A DNA stretch of 64,000 bases from Methylomonas methanica (GCF_001644035.1 NZ_LUUG01000133.1:1-64000); one strand, 5' to 3'; positions 16,678 through 25,917 are shown, counted from the stretch's first letter. Numbers and translations are program-made. The notes: generated by a model from the sequence alone, not told the origin.

Positions 16678-16750
16678 GCCTAAAAACTAGCCGTCTGATG
16701 CCGGGCAAATGCCGCCCAATGCAGGTGGTACAGATATCCAAGCCGATTAA

Positions 16751-16969
16751 TCAGGACCTTATTTGTCTGAGCGGATCGAGCAGAGGTTTCAGGCCGTTGT
16801 GATCCATCTCCTGCATCAATGCCAATAGCCTGCCCAGTTCGCCGCCAGGAAATCCCTCGCGCGCAAACCAGTTGAGGTAGTGACCGGGCAAATCGGCGAT
16901 GACGCAGCCCTTGTATTTGCCGTAAGGCATTGGAAAGCTAAGCAGCTTTTGTAAATCTTCGGGTTTCAT
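16751..16969 (-). CDS. DUF3820-family protein
   Basis: A 72-residue protein that matches DUF3820: MPYGKYKGCVIADLPGHYLNWFAREGFPGGELGRLLALM. I use the ATG at 16969, with ACGGAAA upstream, rather than the longer frame from 17005. The family, linked in some annotations to virulence-factor-like small proteins, has no settled biochemical role; the KYKG and YLNW motifs suggest nucleic-acid or nucleotide contact by analogy. It stands alone. Confidence 0.85.
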   Translation of the reverse strand: MKPEDLQKLLSFPMPYGKYKGCVIADLPGHYLNWFAREGFPGGELGRLLALMQEMDHNGLKPLLDPLRQIRS

Positions 16970-17129
16970 TGAAGAATTTCCGTAACTATTCAGCACGAAG
17001 CGCAAACCCCTCGCTTGATAGAGAAAGTAGGTTGTGGCGAGTGAAAATAAGGCATTTTACCTATTTAATTCTCTTCTCCGCTGACCTGCTAAGGTTAAAT
17101 GAGGCGCATTGTTCTAGTAACGCTCCTGA

Positions 17130-18173
17130 TCAGGCTCGAATTGGCAGGAAGTTGCACAAGATAGCGAAGTGGTCTTCAAACAGCTCTTCTTCCAATACCG
17201 GTAGCTGCTTGATCGGTATCCAGGCTACAGTTTCAAGATCGTCCGCGGCCCTGATCTCAGGCCAAGTCTTATCCGGCCAAGGTGTTGCCAAAGCAAAGTG
17301 ATGCGCATGAGTAATGACGCGTCCACGGCACGATCTTCTTGGGTGGGAAAAAACTTTAACGTGTTGCAGACAATCTCGCAAACTGGCATCTGGCACGTTC
17401 AGGCTGGTTTCTTCCTTCAATTCGCGGATCGCGCCTTGCAGCAAGGATTCGCGTTTTTCCAGGAAGCCACCGGGGATAGCCCATAAACCTTTGCCTGGAT
17501 GATTCTTGCGTTTGCCAAGTAATACATGATCGTTGCAGGTAACCACGGCATCCACTGTAGTCGAAATAACATCCCAGGGAATGCCGGCGTAGACTTGATT
17601 CTCTTGATCGATTTTGGCGTATTCGGCTTTTAATACCGCGTATTCAGAACTGTTTGACCAATCATTTAAAAATTCCCGCACCGGTATCGAAATGCGACTG
17701 GCGATGTTTGCCAAGGCTGTCTCCGCGCTTTCCGCCGCAAACAACTGGTTGCGCAACGCCGTGGCATCGATATCAAACTCTGACTCTACCTCCACCATGG
17801 ACCAATCTGGAAAGTTATCCAGATAATAAGTGGTATCGTCTTTTTTAAAGCCTACCAAAGCGACCTGGTCGGCTTCGGAAACACATGCGCCAACCTGCCG
17901 CCTGACATCGGCATTCCAAAGTGTGTCGTCGTAATAATCCCGCACCGGTATAAACCGCAGGCGGGCTTGATCGCTCTCCGGCAACGTGGCTGCGATCATG
18001 GCGGCACGTTCGGTCCATTTAAACGGATTGCGGATGTTTCTGGACTGGAAGGACGAACCGACAATCACCAATACCTCATCGGCGATTTCCAGCGCCTGCT
18101 TGGTTAGCTGCTCATGACCCTTGTGATAGATTTGGTAACGGCCTATTACTATGGCTTTTTGGTATTTCGTCAT
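17130..18173 (-). CDS. nadM: Bifunctional NMN adenylyltransferase / Nudix hydrolase
   Basis: A 347-residue two-domain protein. The N-terminal nucleotidyltransferase has GRYQIYHKGHEQL with the HxGH motif at about residues 17-20 and an SSFQSRNIRNPF ISTxR-like region. The C-terminal domain has a complete Nudix box, GGFLEKRESLLQGAIRELKEE. Such fusions make NAD from NMN and hydrolyse ADP-ribose. The ATG at 18173 has AAGGG eight bases upstream; a GTG at 18182 is possible. Last gene of the NAD salvage unit, 11 bp after nadE. Confidence 0.93.
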   Translation of the reverse strand: MTKYQKAIVIGRYQIYHKGHEQLTKQALEIADEVLVIVGSSFQSRNIRNPFKWTERAAMIAATLPESDQARLRFIPVRDYYDDTLWNADVRRQVGACVSEADQVALVGFKKDDTTYYLDNFPDWSMVEVESEFDIDATALRNQLFAAESAETALANIASRISIPVREFLNDWSNSSEYAVLKAEYAKIDQENQVYAGIPWDVISTTVDAVVTCNDHVLLGKRKNHPGKGLWAIPGGFLEKRESLLQGAIRELKEETSLNVPDASLRDCLQHVKVFSHPRRSCRGRVITHAHHFALATPWPDKTWPEIRAADDLETVAWIPIKQLPVLEEELFEDHFAILCNFLPIRA

Positions 18174-18184
18174 GAGCATCACCC

Positions 18185-19883
18185 TTAGTGCTTGGCCGCA
18201 ATGGGCATTTGCCGGCCGGCGCCAAACGCTCGTGGCCGCACGCGAATGATGGGCGGCGCCTGCCGGCGTTTGTACTCGTTGCGCGCTATCATGCCGACGA
18301 TGCGTTGGTACACCGCTTCGCCGGCGGCGGTGGCTCGATAGCCTGCTACAAACTCCTGGGCTTGTTGGTATTCCCGGTCAGCCAACTGCTTACCTTCAAT
18401 CAACAGTTTCAAGATTTCATCCAGCACCTCGTAAGGCGGCAAGCTATCGGTGTCTTTCTGATCGGGCGCCAATTCGGCGGATGGCGGTTTCGTTAAGATT
18501 GCTGCGGGAATGATCTCGCGATTGGCGCGCTGATTAATATAGGCCGATAAGCGATACACTTCGGTTTTGTAAAGATCGCCGATCAGGCCCAAGCCGCCGT
18601 TGGTATCGCCGTACAGCGTGCAATAACCGACCGATATCTCGCTTTTGTTACCGGTGGTAAGGACCATTGCACCGGACTGATTGGAATAAGCCATCAGGAT
18701 GGTCTCGCAGGCGGGCCTGCAAATTTTCCAGGCTCAAACCGCGCAGCTCTTCGGTAAAACTACTTTTAAATTGCTCGCCAAAATCGCTCACCAGCGTCTT
18801 GATCGGATAGCTGTAAAGTTGTACGCCCAAGGCATCGCAAAGCAGTTGCGAATCGCTCACCGAACCGCTACTGGAAAATGCCGACGGCATCGTGATGGCG
18901 ATGACATTCTCCGGCCCCAAGGCCTCGACGGCAATGGCAATCGTCAGCGCCGAATCGATGCCGCCCGACGAACCCACCACGACTTGCTTGAAGCCGCAAC
19001 GCCGCACATAGTCGCGCAAGCCCAACAAAATATGTTGCAAAATGAATTCCTGATCGTTATCGACTTGGGGTTCGGCCGGTTGCGCAATGGTTTGAAATCC
19101 GTCCTCTACAAAATTCAGCGCATCTATTACGGTTTCAAAGGCCGGCCACTCGCGCGCAATCTCGCCGTTGGCGTTCACCGCAAACGAAGCCCCGTCGAAC
19201 ACAATACTGTCTTGCCCGCCGACTTGATTGACGTACAGTATCGGCAACGCGTGTCGGCGTGCCGCTCCGCAAATCACTCGATGCCGCTGTGTGCGTTTAC
19301 CGATATTGGACGGGCTGGCATTGATGCTGACCACCAAATCCGGGCGAATTTCAGCAAGCGCTTCGTAAGGATTAACCGGATAATCGTCGGCATTGTCGTT
19401 CCAGCCGTCTTCGCAAATCATCAGCCCGACCTTGTAGCCGCGGATCTCGATACTAACCGCGCCCTGTTGACCCGGTTCGAAGTGACGGCGCTCGTCGAAA
19501 ATATTGTAGGTGGGTAGTAATTGCTTGTGATATTCGGCAATCATTTCGCCGTTACGTATCGCAATCAGCGCGTTATACAGCGGTTTGCCGGGACCGCTAG
19601 ATTTTTTCGGCATGCCGACAATGGCGGTGATGTCTGGAAACTGTGTTGAAAAAGCGGTCAGCTCCGCCAGCGCATCGTAAGCTTTGCGGATAAACGCCGA
19701 GTCGTTCAACAGGTCGCCGGGGTAATAACCGCATAAAGATAGCTCCGGGAAAACCAAGAGTTGCGCCTGCTGTTCGCCGGCTATCCGGAAAGCATCCTTG
19801 GCAATCTCCAGGTTGCCGGCAAAATCACCGACCATCGGATTGATTTGGGCAATGGCGACGGTCAAGGCATTACGTGTAGACAT
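18185..19883 (-). pseudogene. nadE: Glutamine-dependent NAD+ synthetase, frameshifted
   Basis: Two overlapping frames together make a full NadE. Residues 1-402 carry the amidase domain with E47, K120 and C157 (LMICEDGW) and the synthetase P-loop SSGGIDSALTIA; after ENLQARLR the frame is lost, and the remainder (ILMAYSNQSGAMVLTTGNKSE onward) continues in the frame of 18185-18694. Restoring two bases near 18704-18708 (CGCGAG in place of CGAG) repairs it. All visible motifs are intact, so the break is recent or a sequencing error. AGGA precedes the start. Confidence 0.9.
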
Positions 19884-19903
19884 AAAAAATTCCTATGCAG
19901 AAT

Positions 19904-21094
19904 TTAGGCGTAGTGATTAAAAATCTGCCGCAAATAGGCAATAAAGGTTTGGTCATTGCATAAGGTCTTGCCGGGAGCGTCAGACAATTTAGCCACCGGG
20001 TCGCCGTTACAGCGCACCAGCTTCATCACAATATTCAAAGGCTTGGGGCCGCCAAGATCGTTGGTCAAATGGGTACCTATGCCAAAGCCCAGCTGAATGC
20101 GGTCAGCAAAATGCTGATACAGACCAATCGCCTTGGGAATATCCAAACCATCGGAAAACACCAGGCGTTTGCTGTGAGGATTGATGCGCAGTTTTTGATA
20201 ATGGGCGATGGCTTTCTCACCCCAAACCACTGGGTCGCCGGAGTCATGCCGTAGGCCGTCAAACAACTTGGCAAAATACAAATCAAAATCGCGCAGGAAA
20301 GCATCCATGCCGATGGTGTCAGTCAACGCCACCCCCAGGTCGCCGCGAAATTCCTGCGCCCAATCTTCCAAAGCCATGCGCTGAAACTCGCGCAGCCGCA
20401 CCACATGGGCTTGGTAAGATTGCAGATACTCATGCGCCATCGTCCCAATCGGCGTTAAACCGAATTGTTTGGCCAGATACACGTTGGACGTGCCTTTGAA
20501 CAAGCTTGGCACTTCGGCTTGAAACGTCCGCACCACTTCTTCTTGCCAGCTACCCCAGGCGCGCCGGCGTAAACCAAAATCGAAAATCTCGAAGGCATGG
20601 GTTTTTGCGGGTTGCTCGGCAAAGGCTTTCAGGGTAGCCAATTTTTCCTGCAAACGACGGCGGCCTTCCACCAGCAGCGCCGCCTGGTCGAAGCGACGAA
20701 AATACAGTTCCGAGACGATGTACAAACAAAATATCTCGAAATTCATCACATGCACTTGCGGGCCCTGGGCTTGAATTCTCAGGGTGTCACCTTCGGCAAA
20801 TGCCTTGATGTATTTGCTTCTAAAGCGAAACAAGGACAGGAACTCGATAAAATCCGGCTTCAAATAACGCAGCTTGGCTAAATAGGCCAGTTCGTCATCG
20901 GCGAATTGTAAGGAACAGAGATGATCCAGTTCTTGTTTGACATCGCCCAGCAAGTCAGCCAGCGGATATTCCGGTGTGCTCCGGCAGATAAAATCATACT
21001 CTGCGCTGGCTTCCGGCCGCTTATGCAGCATGGTTTGCCACATCGGAAATTTGTATAAATCGTTTTCTAGCAGGCTTTTGACGATGGCAGTCAT
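19904..21094 (-). CDS. pncB: Nicotinate phosphoribosyltransferase
   Basis: A 396-residue enzyme that makes nicotinate mononucleotide from nicotinate and PRPP. Motifs include SLLENDLYKFPMWQTML at the N-terminus, FEIFDFGLRRRAWGSWQEE, FKGTSNVYLA, and DGLRHDSGDPVVWGEK around the catalytic/phosphate region. The ATG at 21094 has AAGGA six bases upstream and is preferred to one at 21100. It sits 9 bp after the nicotinamidase gene and 20 bp before nadE. Confidence 0.95.
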   Translation of the reverse strand: MTAIVKSLLENDLYKFPMWQTMLHKRPEASAEYDFICRSTPEYPLADLLGDVKQELDHLCSLQFADDELAYLAKLRYLKPDFIEFLSLFRFRSKYIKAFAEGDTLRIQAQGPQVHVMNFEIFCLYIVSELYFRRFDQAALLVEGRRRLQEKLATLKAFAEQPAKTHAFEIFDFGLRRRAWGSWQEEVVRTFQAEVPSLFKGTSNVYLAKQFGLTPIGTMAHEYLQSYQAHVVRLREFQRMALEDWAQEFRGDLGVALTDTIGMDAFLRDFDLYFAKLFDGLRHDSGDPVVWGEKAIAHYQKLRINPHSKRLVFSDGLDIPKAIGLYQHFADRIQLGFGIGTHLTNDLGGPKPLNIVMKLVRCNGDPVAKLSDAPGKTLCNDQTFIAYLRQIFNHYA

Positions 21095-21103
21095 GGGCAT
21101 TCC

Positions 21104-21952
21104 TTAAAATTTAGTGTTTGCGGGGACGAGTTCTAACGCAATTTCGGCGCTGGTCGCCAGACGAATACCCTGAGAGCGCAGTTCGGTAAAAAATTGCTCG
21201 ACTGCCGCTTCAAATCCACTCACCGGACTCATGCAGTCAGTCAGTACTACCAGTTTGTGTTTTAGCCCGGCAGCTCCGAACTGCAAGATGTCGTTAATCG
21301 TTTCCTTGACGCAATGACTGCTGGCTTGGCCGGCGATTAATATACGATCCGACCGAGCGAGCATTTCCAACACAGCCCGATTCAACCCCGTGGCCTGATC
21401 GGCAGGATCGGGGATGACAGCCTTTAACGCCGAAAAGCTTTCCGTCCAAATGTTTTCGCCTTTTTGCATAAAGGTAACGGGCTTGCCGGTCCGCGTTTCC
21501 CAATTGCTTAAGGCTTGGGCCAGTTCAGTATTAAGATTGTGTCCCGGTGTACCGATTAAACAATGCGGCGGCCACAGTATAAAAGGCCGCTGCATCTGTT
21601 CCAGTTGCGTCAGGTAGTTTAGAACATAATCGTTTTGCTCCGGTGACACCGGTGTGGCAGCCAGGCGATAACGGCCTGATAAAAAATCAGCGGCGGTCAC
21701 CAAGGAAAAAGGCGGCGGCGCTACGCCGTGTTCAGTTAGCCAAGATGTGTTGTGAGCTAGATCGATCATATGATGGGTATCGAGCGTGGCGATAATGCCG
21801 CTAATGGCAAGTCCAACTCGCTCAATCAGTTGCGCCAGTCTCAGGCAATCCTGATAGGCGCCGGGCACAGGTAGGGCCGGAACATACCCTTCGGTAGCGT
21901 GATCGCAGAAATCGTTTTGCGCATCGATGATCAATAATTGAGTATTTGGCAT
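21104..21952 (-). CDS. pncA: Nicotinamidase-type isochorismatase-family hydrolase
   Basis: A 282-residue enzyme with all nicotinamidase landmarks: D10, metal ligands D58 and H60 in ATLDTHH and H130 in WPPHC, K164 and nucleophile C214 (GQASSHCVKETI). It should hydrolyse nicotinamide to nicotinate for PncB next door. It is longer than E. coli PncA by roughly 70 residues, mostly in a loop around 80-125. First gene of the NAD salvage operon under the predicted NrtR operator. Confidence 0.88.
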   Translation of the reverse strand: MPNTQLLIIDAQNDFCDHATEGYVPALPVPGAYQDCLRLAQLIERVGLAISGIIATLDTHHMIDLAHNTSWLTEHGVAPPPFSLVTAADFLSGRYRLAATPVSPEQNDYVLNYLTQLEQMQRPFILWPPHCLIGTPGHNLNTELAQALSNWETRTGKPVTFMQKGENIWTESFSALKAVIPDPADQATGLNRAVLEMLARSDRILIAGQASSHCVKETINDILQFGAAGLKHKLVVLTDCMSPVSGFEAAVEQFFTELRSQGIRLATSAEIALELVPANTKF

Positions 21953-21969
21953 GGGCTTTAACCTGCAAC

Positions 21970-22117
21970 AATATTTGAGTTGGGCTTAGCTTAACCAAGT
22001 TAGTTACATAATGCAACTAACAAAAATATTTCACGACCCAGTTTTTATAAAGGTATTGATAGAACTGTTTATAATCCTTTACTAAGTAAGATCCCTCGCA
22101 TCGCCCAACTCAATATT
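21970..22117. repeat. Widely spaced 15-bp inverted repeat spanning the NAD control region
   Basis: AATATTTGAGTTGGGC at 21970-21985 and GCCCAACTCAATATT at 22103-22117 are inverted copies differing by one T. They bracket the whole divergent promoter region, including the NrtR-type operator. They could be distal operators for looping or a fossil of an inserted element. Confidence 0.6.
21999..22021. promoter_or_regulatory. Predicted NrtR operator between pncA and nrtR
   Basis: A 23-bp palindrome: GTTAGTTACAT and ATGCAACTAAC around a central A, one mismatch. NrtR boxes in proteobacteria have GTTAG/CTAAC-type arms. It lies directly between the NAD salvage operon and nrtR; on the minus strand it overlaps a candidate -35 (TTGCAT) for pncA. 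Confidence 0.75.
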
Positions 22118-22120
22118 GAT

Positions 22121-22789
22121 ATGTCCGAGTCAATTATTTCAACCGTCGATATCGTCTTGCTGATCATCAAAGATGATCGCTTGTGTGTCACGCTGTCCAA
22201 ACGCGACAAAGAACCCTATGCAAACCAGGAAGCCTTGCCCGGCGGTTATATCCACGCCCAAGACGATAGGGATTGCCTGGACGCTGCCGTACGCATCCTG
22301 CAACAGAAAACCGGCTTGCTACCGCCCTATTTAGAGCAACTGAAAACTTTTGCCGGCGCAGCGCGAGATCCGCGCGGCTGGTCAATCTCGGTGGTGTATT
22401 TTGCCTTGGTCGATGCCGATTTGATCCTGTCCGCAACCAATCCGGGCCTGACGATTTGGCCAGTGGATGCCTTGCGGCGCTTACCGTTTGACCATAACGA
22501 GATCATAGCTGCCGCTGTGGACCGAATTCGCAACAAATCGCAGTATTCCTCCTTGCCTTGTTATTTGGCGGGGGAAACCTTCAGCCTGCCAAGATTGCAG
22601 AAGATTTACGAGGCCTGCTTAGGCGAAACCTTGAACAAAGTCAGCTTCCGACGAAAAATGGACGAACTAGGGGTATTGGAAGCAGTGTCTGGGCAGACCG
22701 AATCAGCCGGTGCGCATCGCCCGGCGCAGCTTTATCGGCTGAAAAGCGAATTTAAAAATCAGTTGAAACTATTGGTGCGCGGACTATAG
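22121..22789 (+). CDS. nrtR: Nudix-related transcriptional regulator of NAD metabolism
   Basis: A 222-residue NrtR: an N-terminal Nudix-like domain (STVDIVLLIIKDDRLCVTL, EALPGGYIH) whose catalytic box is degenerate (DCLDAAVRILQQKTG in place of REUxEExG), and a C-terminal winged helix with FSLPRLQKIYEACLGETLNKVSFRRKM. NrtR proteins repress NAD synthesis genes and release DNA on binding ADP-ribose. Divergent from pncA-pncB-nadE-nadM with a matching palindrome between. It ends overlapping yfbR by 6 bp, tail to tail. Confidence 0.93.
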   Translation: MSESIISTVDIVLLIIKDDRLCVTLSKRDKEPYANQEALPGGYIHAQDDRDCLDAAVRILQQKTGLLPPYLEQLKTFAGAARDPRGWSISVVYFALVDADLILSATNPGLTIWPVDALRRLPFDHNEIIAAAVDRIRNKSQYSSLPCYLAGETFSLPRLQKIYEACLGETLNKVSFRRKMDELGVLEAVSGQTESAGAHRPAQLYRLKSEFKNQLKLLVRGL

Positions 22790-23407
22790 AGCCCGGTCTT
22801 TTTCGGAATCGCTTTTTTGCATTAAGCCATCCAGGGTTAAACCGCAGCTCGGCGCAAAGGCCTGCATAAAAAACACCACTTCCGGCTGTTGCAGTTCATG
22901 AATATTTTTAGCCAATTGCTCGGCGGCCATTTCAAACTCGGTATTGCCGGCCTTGAGTTCGGCCTGGCATTTTAGGTAGGCCGAAATTTTATCGGCCGCT
23001 TTGATGATGTGCTGATGAGCCTCCGGCAGGCTTTCGTGTTGAATAAATGATCCAAAATCCTCGCGCAAGGCGTCCGGCAACAACTTCAACAGCTCGGTTT
23101 CGGCCTGTTGTTCGATTTGCTTATACGCGCCGAGTATCGCCGGCGAGTGGTATTTGATAGGTGTCGGTAAATCGCCGGTAATCACTTCGGTCACATCATG
23201 ATACAGCGCGGCGGTAGCTATGGCGTTGGCGTCGACTTGACCGGCGAAGTAGCGATTTTTGATCAAGGCCAGGGTATGGGCAATCACGGCCACCTCCCAG
23301 CTGTGCTCCATGACGTTTTCTTCATGGGCGTTGCGCTTCAAACCCCAGCGCTTGATCCAACGCAAGCGCGATAGGTAAGCATAAAAACTGCTGCTAATGG
23401 CTGGCAT
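22784..23407 (-). CDS. yfbR: HD-domain 5'-deoxynucleotidase YfbR
   Basis: A 207-residue HD hydrolase. The metal site is visible as H-x-W-E-V near NVMEHSWEVAVIAH and LYHDVTEVITGDLPTPIKY, both hallmarks of YfbR, which removes phosphate from deoxyribonucleoside 5'-monophosphates. The ATG at 23407 shares a base with the TGA of the upstream protease gene (TGATG), so it is translationally coupled to it. Confidence 0.93.
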   Translation of the reverse strand: MPAISSSFYAYLSRLRWIKRWGLKRNAHEENVMEHSWEVAVIAHTLALIKNRYFAGQVDANAIATAALYHDVTEVITGDLPTPIKYHSPAILGAYKQIEQQAETELLKLLPDALREDFGSFIQHESLPEAHQHIIKAADKISAYLKCQAELKAGNTEFEMAAEQLAKNIHELQQPEVVFFMQAFAPSCGLTLDGLMQKSDSEKDRAL

Positions 23408-24189
23408 CAATGATCGCTGTAAGTTGTGGTGCAGACCTTATGTTCATCGCAATGCACGGTCTTTTCGATGGTCGTGGGCTTTTTAATCGCTTGATTGGCA
23501 GCCATAGTCTCCAGGCTGGTCATGGACTGATTCGCGGGTCTGTTGCCGGCTTGATTATTGGCTACCAAGGTCAGCGTATTGCCGGTTTGCGTCATCTGGA
23601 AATATTTTAAAGTATTCATCCCAATCAACACTTCATCCAGATGATCGTTGATGTGCGCATCAAGATTTTTGATGACGGCACTGCCCAAAACAAGGCTTGT
23701 GATTTGAGTCGCGCGATCCGATACTTTGCCGCCAGCGGTATTAGATTGCACCACCCCGCCAACGGGCAAACCGGCTTGGATTGCCATCCTGCTGGGAATC
23801 ACGGTTTTGGTAGCACCAGTATCGATCAGAAAAGGCATGGGCACGTTATTGACCAGCACCGTGCCGCGAAAATGACCTTGGGGGTCGGTTTTCAAGACAA
23901 CGCCGCCGGCTTTGGGGGAAATCAGATTGGATTTTGGCTGGGCTTGCGGAGCACTAGCGACCGGTAGCGGTATCTCCGTCTGCCTTTTGGCCTGTTGGAA
24001 CGTCAAAAAGGCATCGGCGCCGTACCACAGTGCGGCAATGGTTAACACCGGAAACAACAGGTAAGGCGCACTGCTGGGTGTTTTTACCTGACGACGCGGG
24101 GTTTTCTGATTGACAACAAAATCGGGACTGTTGCCTGGCGACGCCTGTTTATATTTTTCCCGGTAGTAGTCGCGGTCCTGTATACCCAT
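23407..24189 (-). CDS. Membrane-anchored retropepsin-like aspartic protease (TIGR02281 type)
   Basis: A 260-residue protein with a charged cytoplasmic N-terminus (DRDYYREKY), one membrane helix at about 42-58, a linker, and a single aspartic protease domain with the active D123-T-G in LIDTGATKTVIP. Such clan AA proteins work as dimers. After the protease fold is a Gln/Asn/Thr-rich tail ending KVCTTTYSDH with two cysteines. Coupled to yfbR. Substrate unknown. Confidence 0.85.
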   Translation of the reverse strand: MGIQDRDYYREKYKQASPGNSPDFVVNQKTPRRQVKTPSSAPYLLFPVLTIAALWYGADAFLTFQQAKRQTEIPLPVASAPQAQPKSNLISPKAGGVVLKTDPQGHFRGTVLVNNVPMPFLIDTGATKTVIPSRMAIQAGLPVGGVVQSNTAGGKVSDRATQITSLVLGSAVIKNLDAHINDHLDEVLIGMNTLKYFQMTQTGNTLTLVANNQAGNRPANQSMTSLETMAANQAIKKPTTIEKTVHCDEHKVCTTTYSDH

Positions 24190-24466
24190 GTTCTGTTCCG
24201 ATAATCAGCGTTCAGCGAAAAACTCGTAACATTTTCAGCTACGCGCCGATTATTACCTAAAACACATCATGCCGGTGAGCGGAAGTGGGAAAACTGCGTG
24301 TCGTTTCGGGGAAAACAGCTATTCGCAGCTAAAGACAGAATCAGAGATCATCGTAAATTGGATGCCCAAACCCTGGAAACTTAAAAGGTCGGCCATGGCC
24401 ATTCCAGGCTTTTTAAAACTGGGTTTCGCTTGGCTCAACCCAGTCCTATGCCCATCAATCCGCCGG

Positions 24467-24922
24467 TTACGCGAAATACAACTCGCGCAATTCACTCTTC
24501 GATGCGGCGCTTAACTCTTTGCCATCGCTTTTGCGAATAACCGTGTACACACCTTTACCCAGAACGATTTCCTCACCATCACTGGCAAAGCCGACGACAT
24601 TATGATTGGCGTCGAAAGGAATACGATGCAGGCCACCGTTGTGGCTGTTGAAGTCGGCAATAATGCCCATATGCGGCGGGTTTTTAACGGAATCCCACCA
24701 AGGCAGTTTGCCGGTATCCTGCGCCCAAGTTTCACTCAAGGCTTCTGGCGGCAGGCAACGCTCGACCAAGTATTGGCCGATCACAGCAAATTGCATACGG
24801 GCGATTTTCTCGGGTTCGGTGCCCACCATATCCCGAGTTTCAAGAATATCGCCGCTCAGAAAGGCATTGCTTGCAGAAACGACGCGGTTCCAGATGCCGT
24901 CAAGATTTTTGTGTTCAAACAT
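24467..24922 (-). CDS. Hypothetical protein
   Basis: A 151-residue soluble protein; I chose the ATG at 24922 because AGGGGAA lies just upstream. No signal peptide, no membrane segment. The sequence has an N-terminal helical part (DGIWNRVVSASNAFLSGDI) and a beta-rich end (HNVVGFASDGEEIVLGKGVYTVIR). It is not a family I can name. A 277-bp gap without recognisable features follows the upstream protease gene. Confidence 0.65.
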   Translation of the reverse strand: MFEHKNLDGIWNRVVSASNAFLSGDILETRDMVGTEPEKIARMQFAVIGQYLVERCLPPEALSETWAQDTGKLPWWDSVKNPPHMGIIADFNSHNGGLHRIPFDANHNVVGFASDGEEIVLGKGVYTVIRKSDGKELSAASKSELRELYFA

Positions 24923-24940
24923 TTTATTCCCCTTAGTCAA

Positions 24941-25364
24941 TTTGATTTTGGACAGGCATCAACAGCCAAGCAAAATCATGACCAAGTTCCACTGGCTGCA
25001 ACATCGGGAAATAACTATTTGTTTTTAAATGCTTAAGGACGCTCTGCTTAAGTCCTTCGACAGGCTCAAGGCGAACCGTATGTTATTGATTCCGCTCGTG
25101 GCGAGCTTATCGAACCACTTGTGCCCTGAGGGTATGAGCGCAATCAACTTGTTCAGAGTTTCCTTATACATAGAAAACCAGCACTTTCTTGGCAACCCCA
25201 AAACCCGCAAAAAAACAGCCTAACCCAGGGAATGCTTAACAACAGTCCGACAATTTATCGAATTCCCGACAAAAACGCTCTGGATCATAAGGTAAATTGT
25301 AGCGAAAAAAGTGTCGAAAGCCTGAAGCGTTTTTCATGCCAACGATCAATAATCAGATTTATAG
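24941..25364. other. Intergenic region containing a REP pair
   Basis: 424 bp between two leftward genes. The only structure I see is the inverted REP-like pair described at 25051-25140; frames crossing it translate to the familiar repeat-derived LSLSKD-type peptide and are not genes. Confidence 0.5.
25051..25140. repeat. REP-type inverted pair
   Basis: CTTCGACAGGCTCAAGGCGA near 25057-25076 and, inverted, CGCTCGTGGCGAGCTTATCG at about 25093-25112 share the widespread GTTCGA(C/T)A-GCTC repeat core of proteobacterial REP sequences. Extragenic, no coding content. Confidence 0.7.
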
Positions 25365-25760
25365 CTACCAGCGACCGCGATGGTGATTCTCAAACCGTGG
25401 CATTTGCTGCGGTTGCGGTGGGTAGACGAAACCCCTTACAGGCGGTAACCCATAATAATCGGCTGGAGCCTGATAGCCTGTCGGAGGCTGAGGAATGTAG
25501 CCGCGATAACCACCCTGATAGCCTTGATAGCCCTGGTAACCTTGATTGCCTTGATTACTTTGATAGTCTTGATAATCCCGACCCTGATTGTAGTCATTCC
25601 TGTAATCGTCTCGGCGATTGTATTGCTGCTGTTCGGGTTGCTGTTGGTATTGTCGCTGCTGCGGCTGTTGACGAGGTATATAGACCCAGTCATCCTGATC
25701 GCCAAAAGCCGTGCCTGACAAAAACCAGCCAAATACCAAAATCATTGAATGCCTGACCAT
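25365..25760 (-). CDS. Small exported Tyr/Gln-rich protein (paralogue B)
   Basis: A 131-residue protein with signal peptide VRHSMILVFGWFLSGTAFG, then DQDDW and a long Gln/Tyr/Asn/Arg tract with YQGYQGYQGG repeats, ending QAPADYYGLPPVRGFVY and HHRGRW. The ending is nearly identical to the protein at 15993-16274, and both genes share an AGGAGG-TTT-ATG start. The ATG at 25760 is chosen for that site. Probably an exported low-complexity envelope protein. Confidence 0.75.
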   Translation of the reverse strand: MVRHSMILVFGWFLSGTAFGDQDDWVYIPRQQPQQRQYQQQPEQQQYNRRDDYRNDYNQGRDYQDYQSNQGNQGYQGYQGYQGGYRGYIPQPPTGYQAPADYYGLPPVRGFVYPPQPQQMPRFENHHRGRW

Positions 25761-25917
25761 AAATCCTCCTAAAGTGGGATTCTTCAGCGTTAGCACATTA
25801 TCGCTCCTCCGGACGCAAAGAGCACTCAAAGCTTGGATTATTCAATTACATCGCTTGCGATTATCCATCTATGGTCGTCAGTTTCATCGCAGTTGGAAAT
25901 AGCCTTCTTACAAACAC

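Noticed and set aside
18699-19517. 272-codon frame antisense to nadE
   Set aside because: Lies wholly within the opposite strand of a conserved gene and shows no recognisable protein features.
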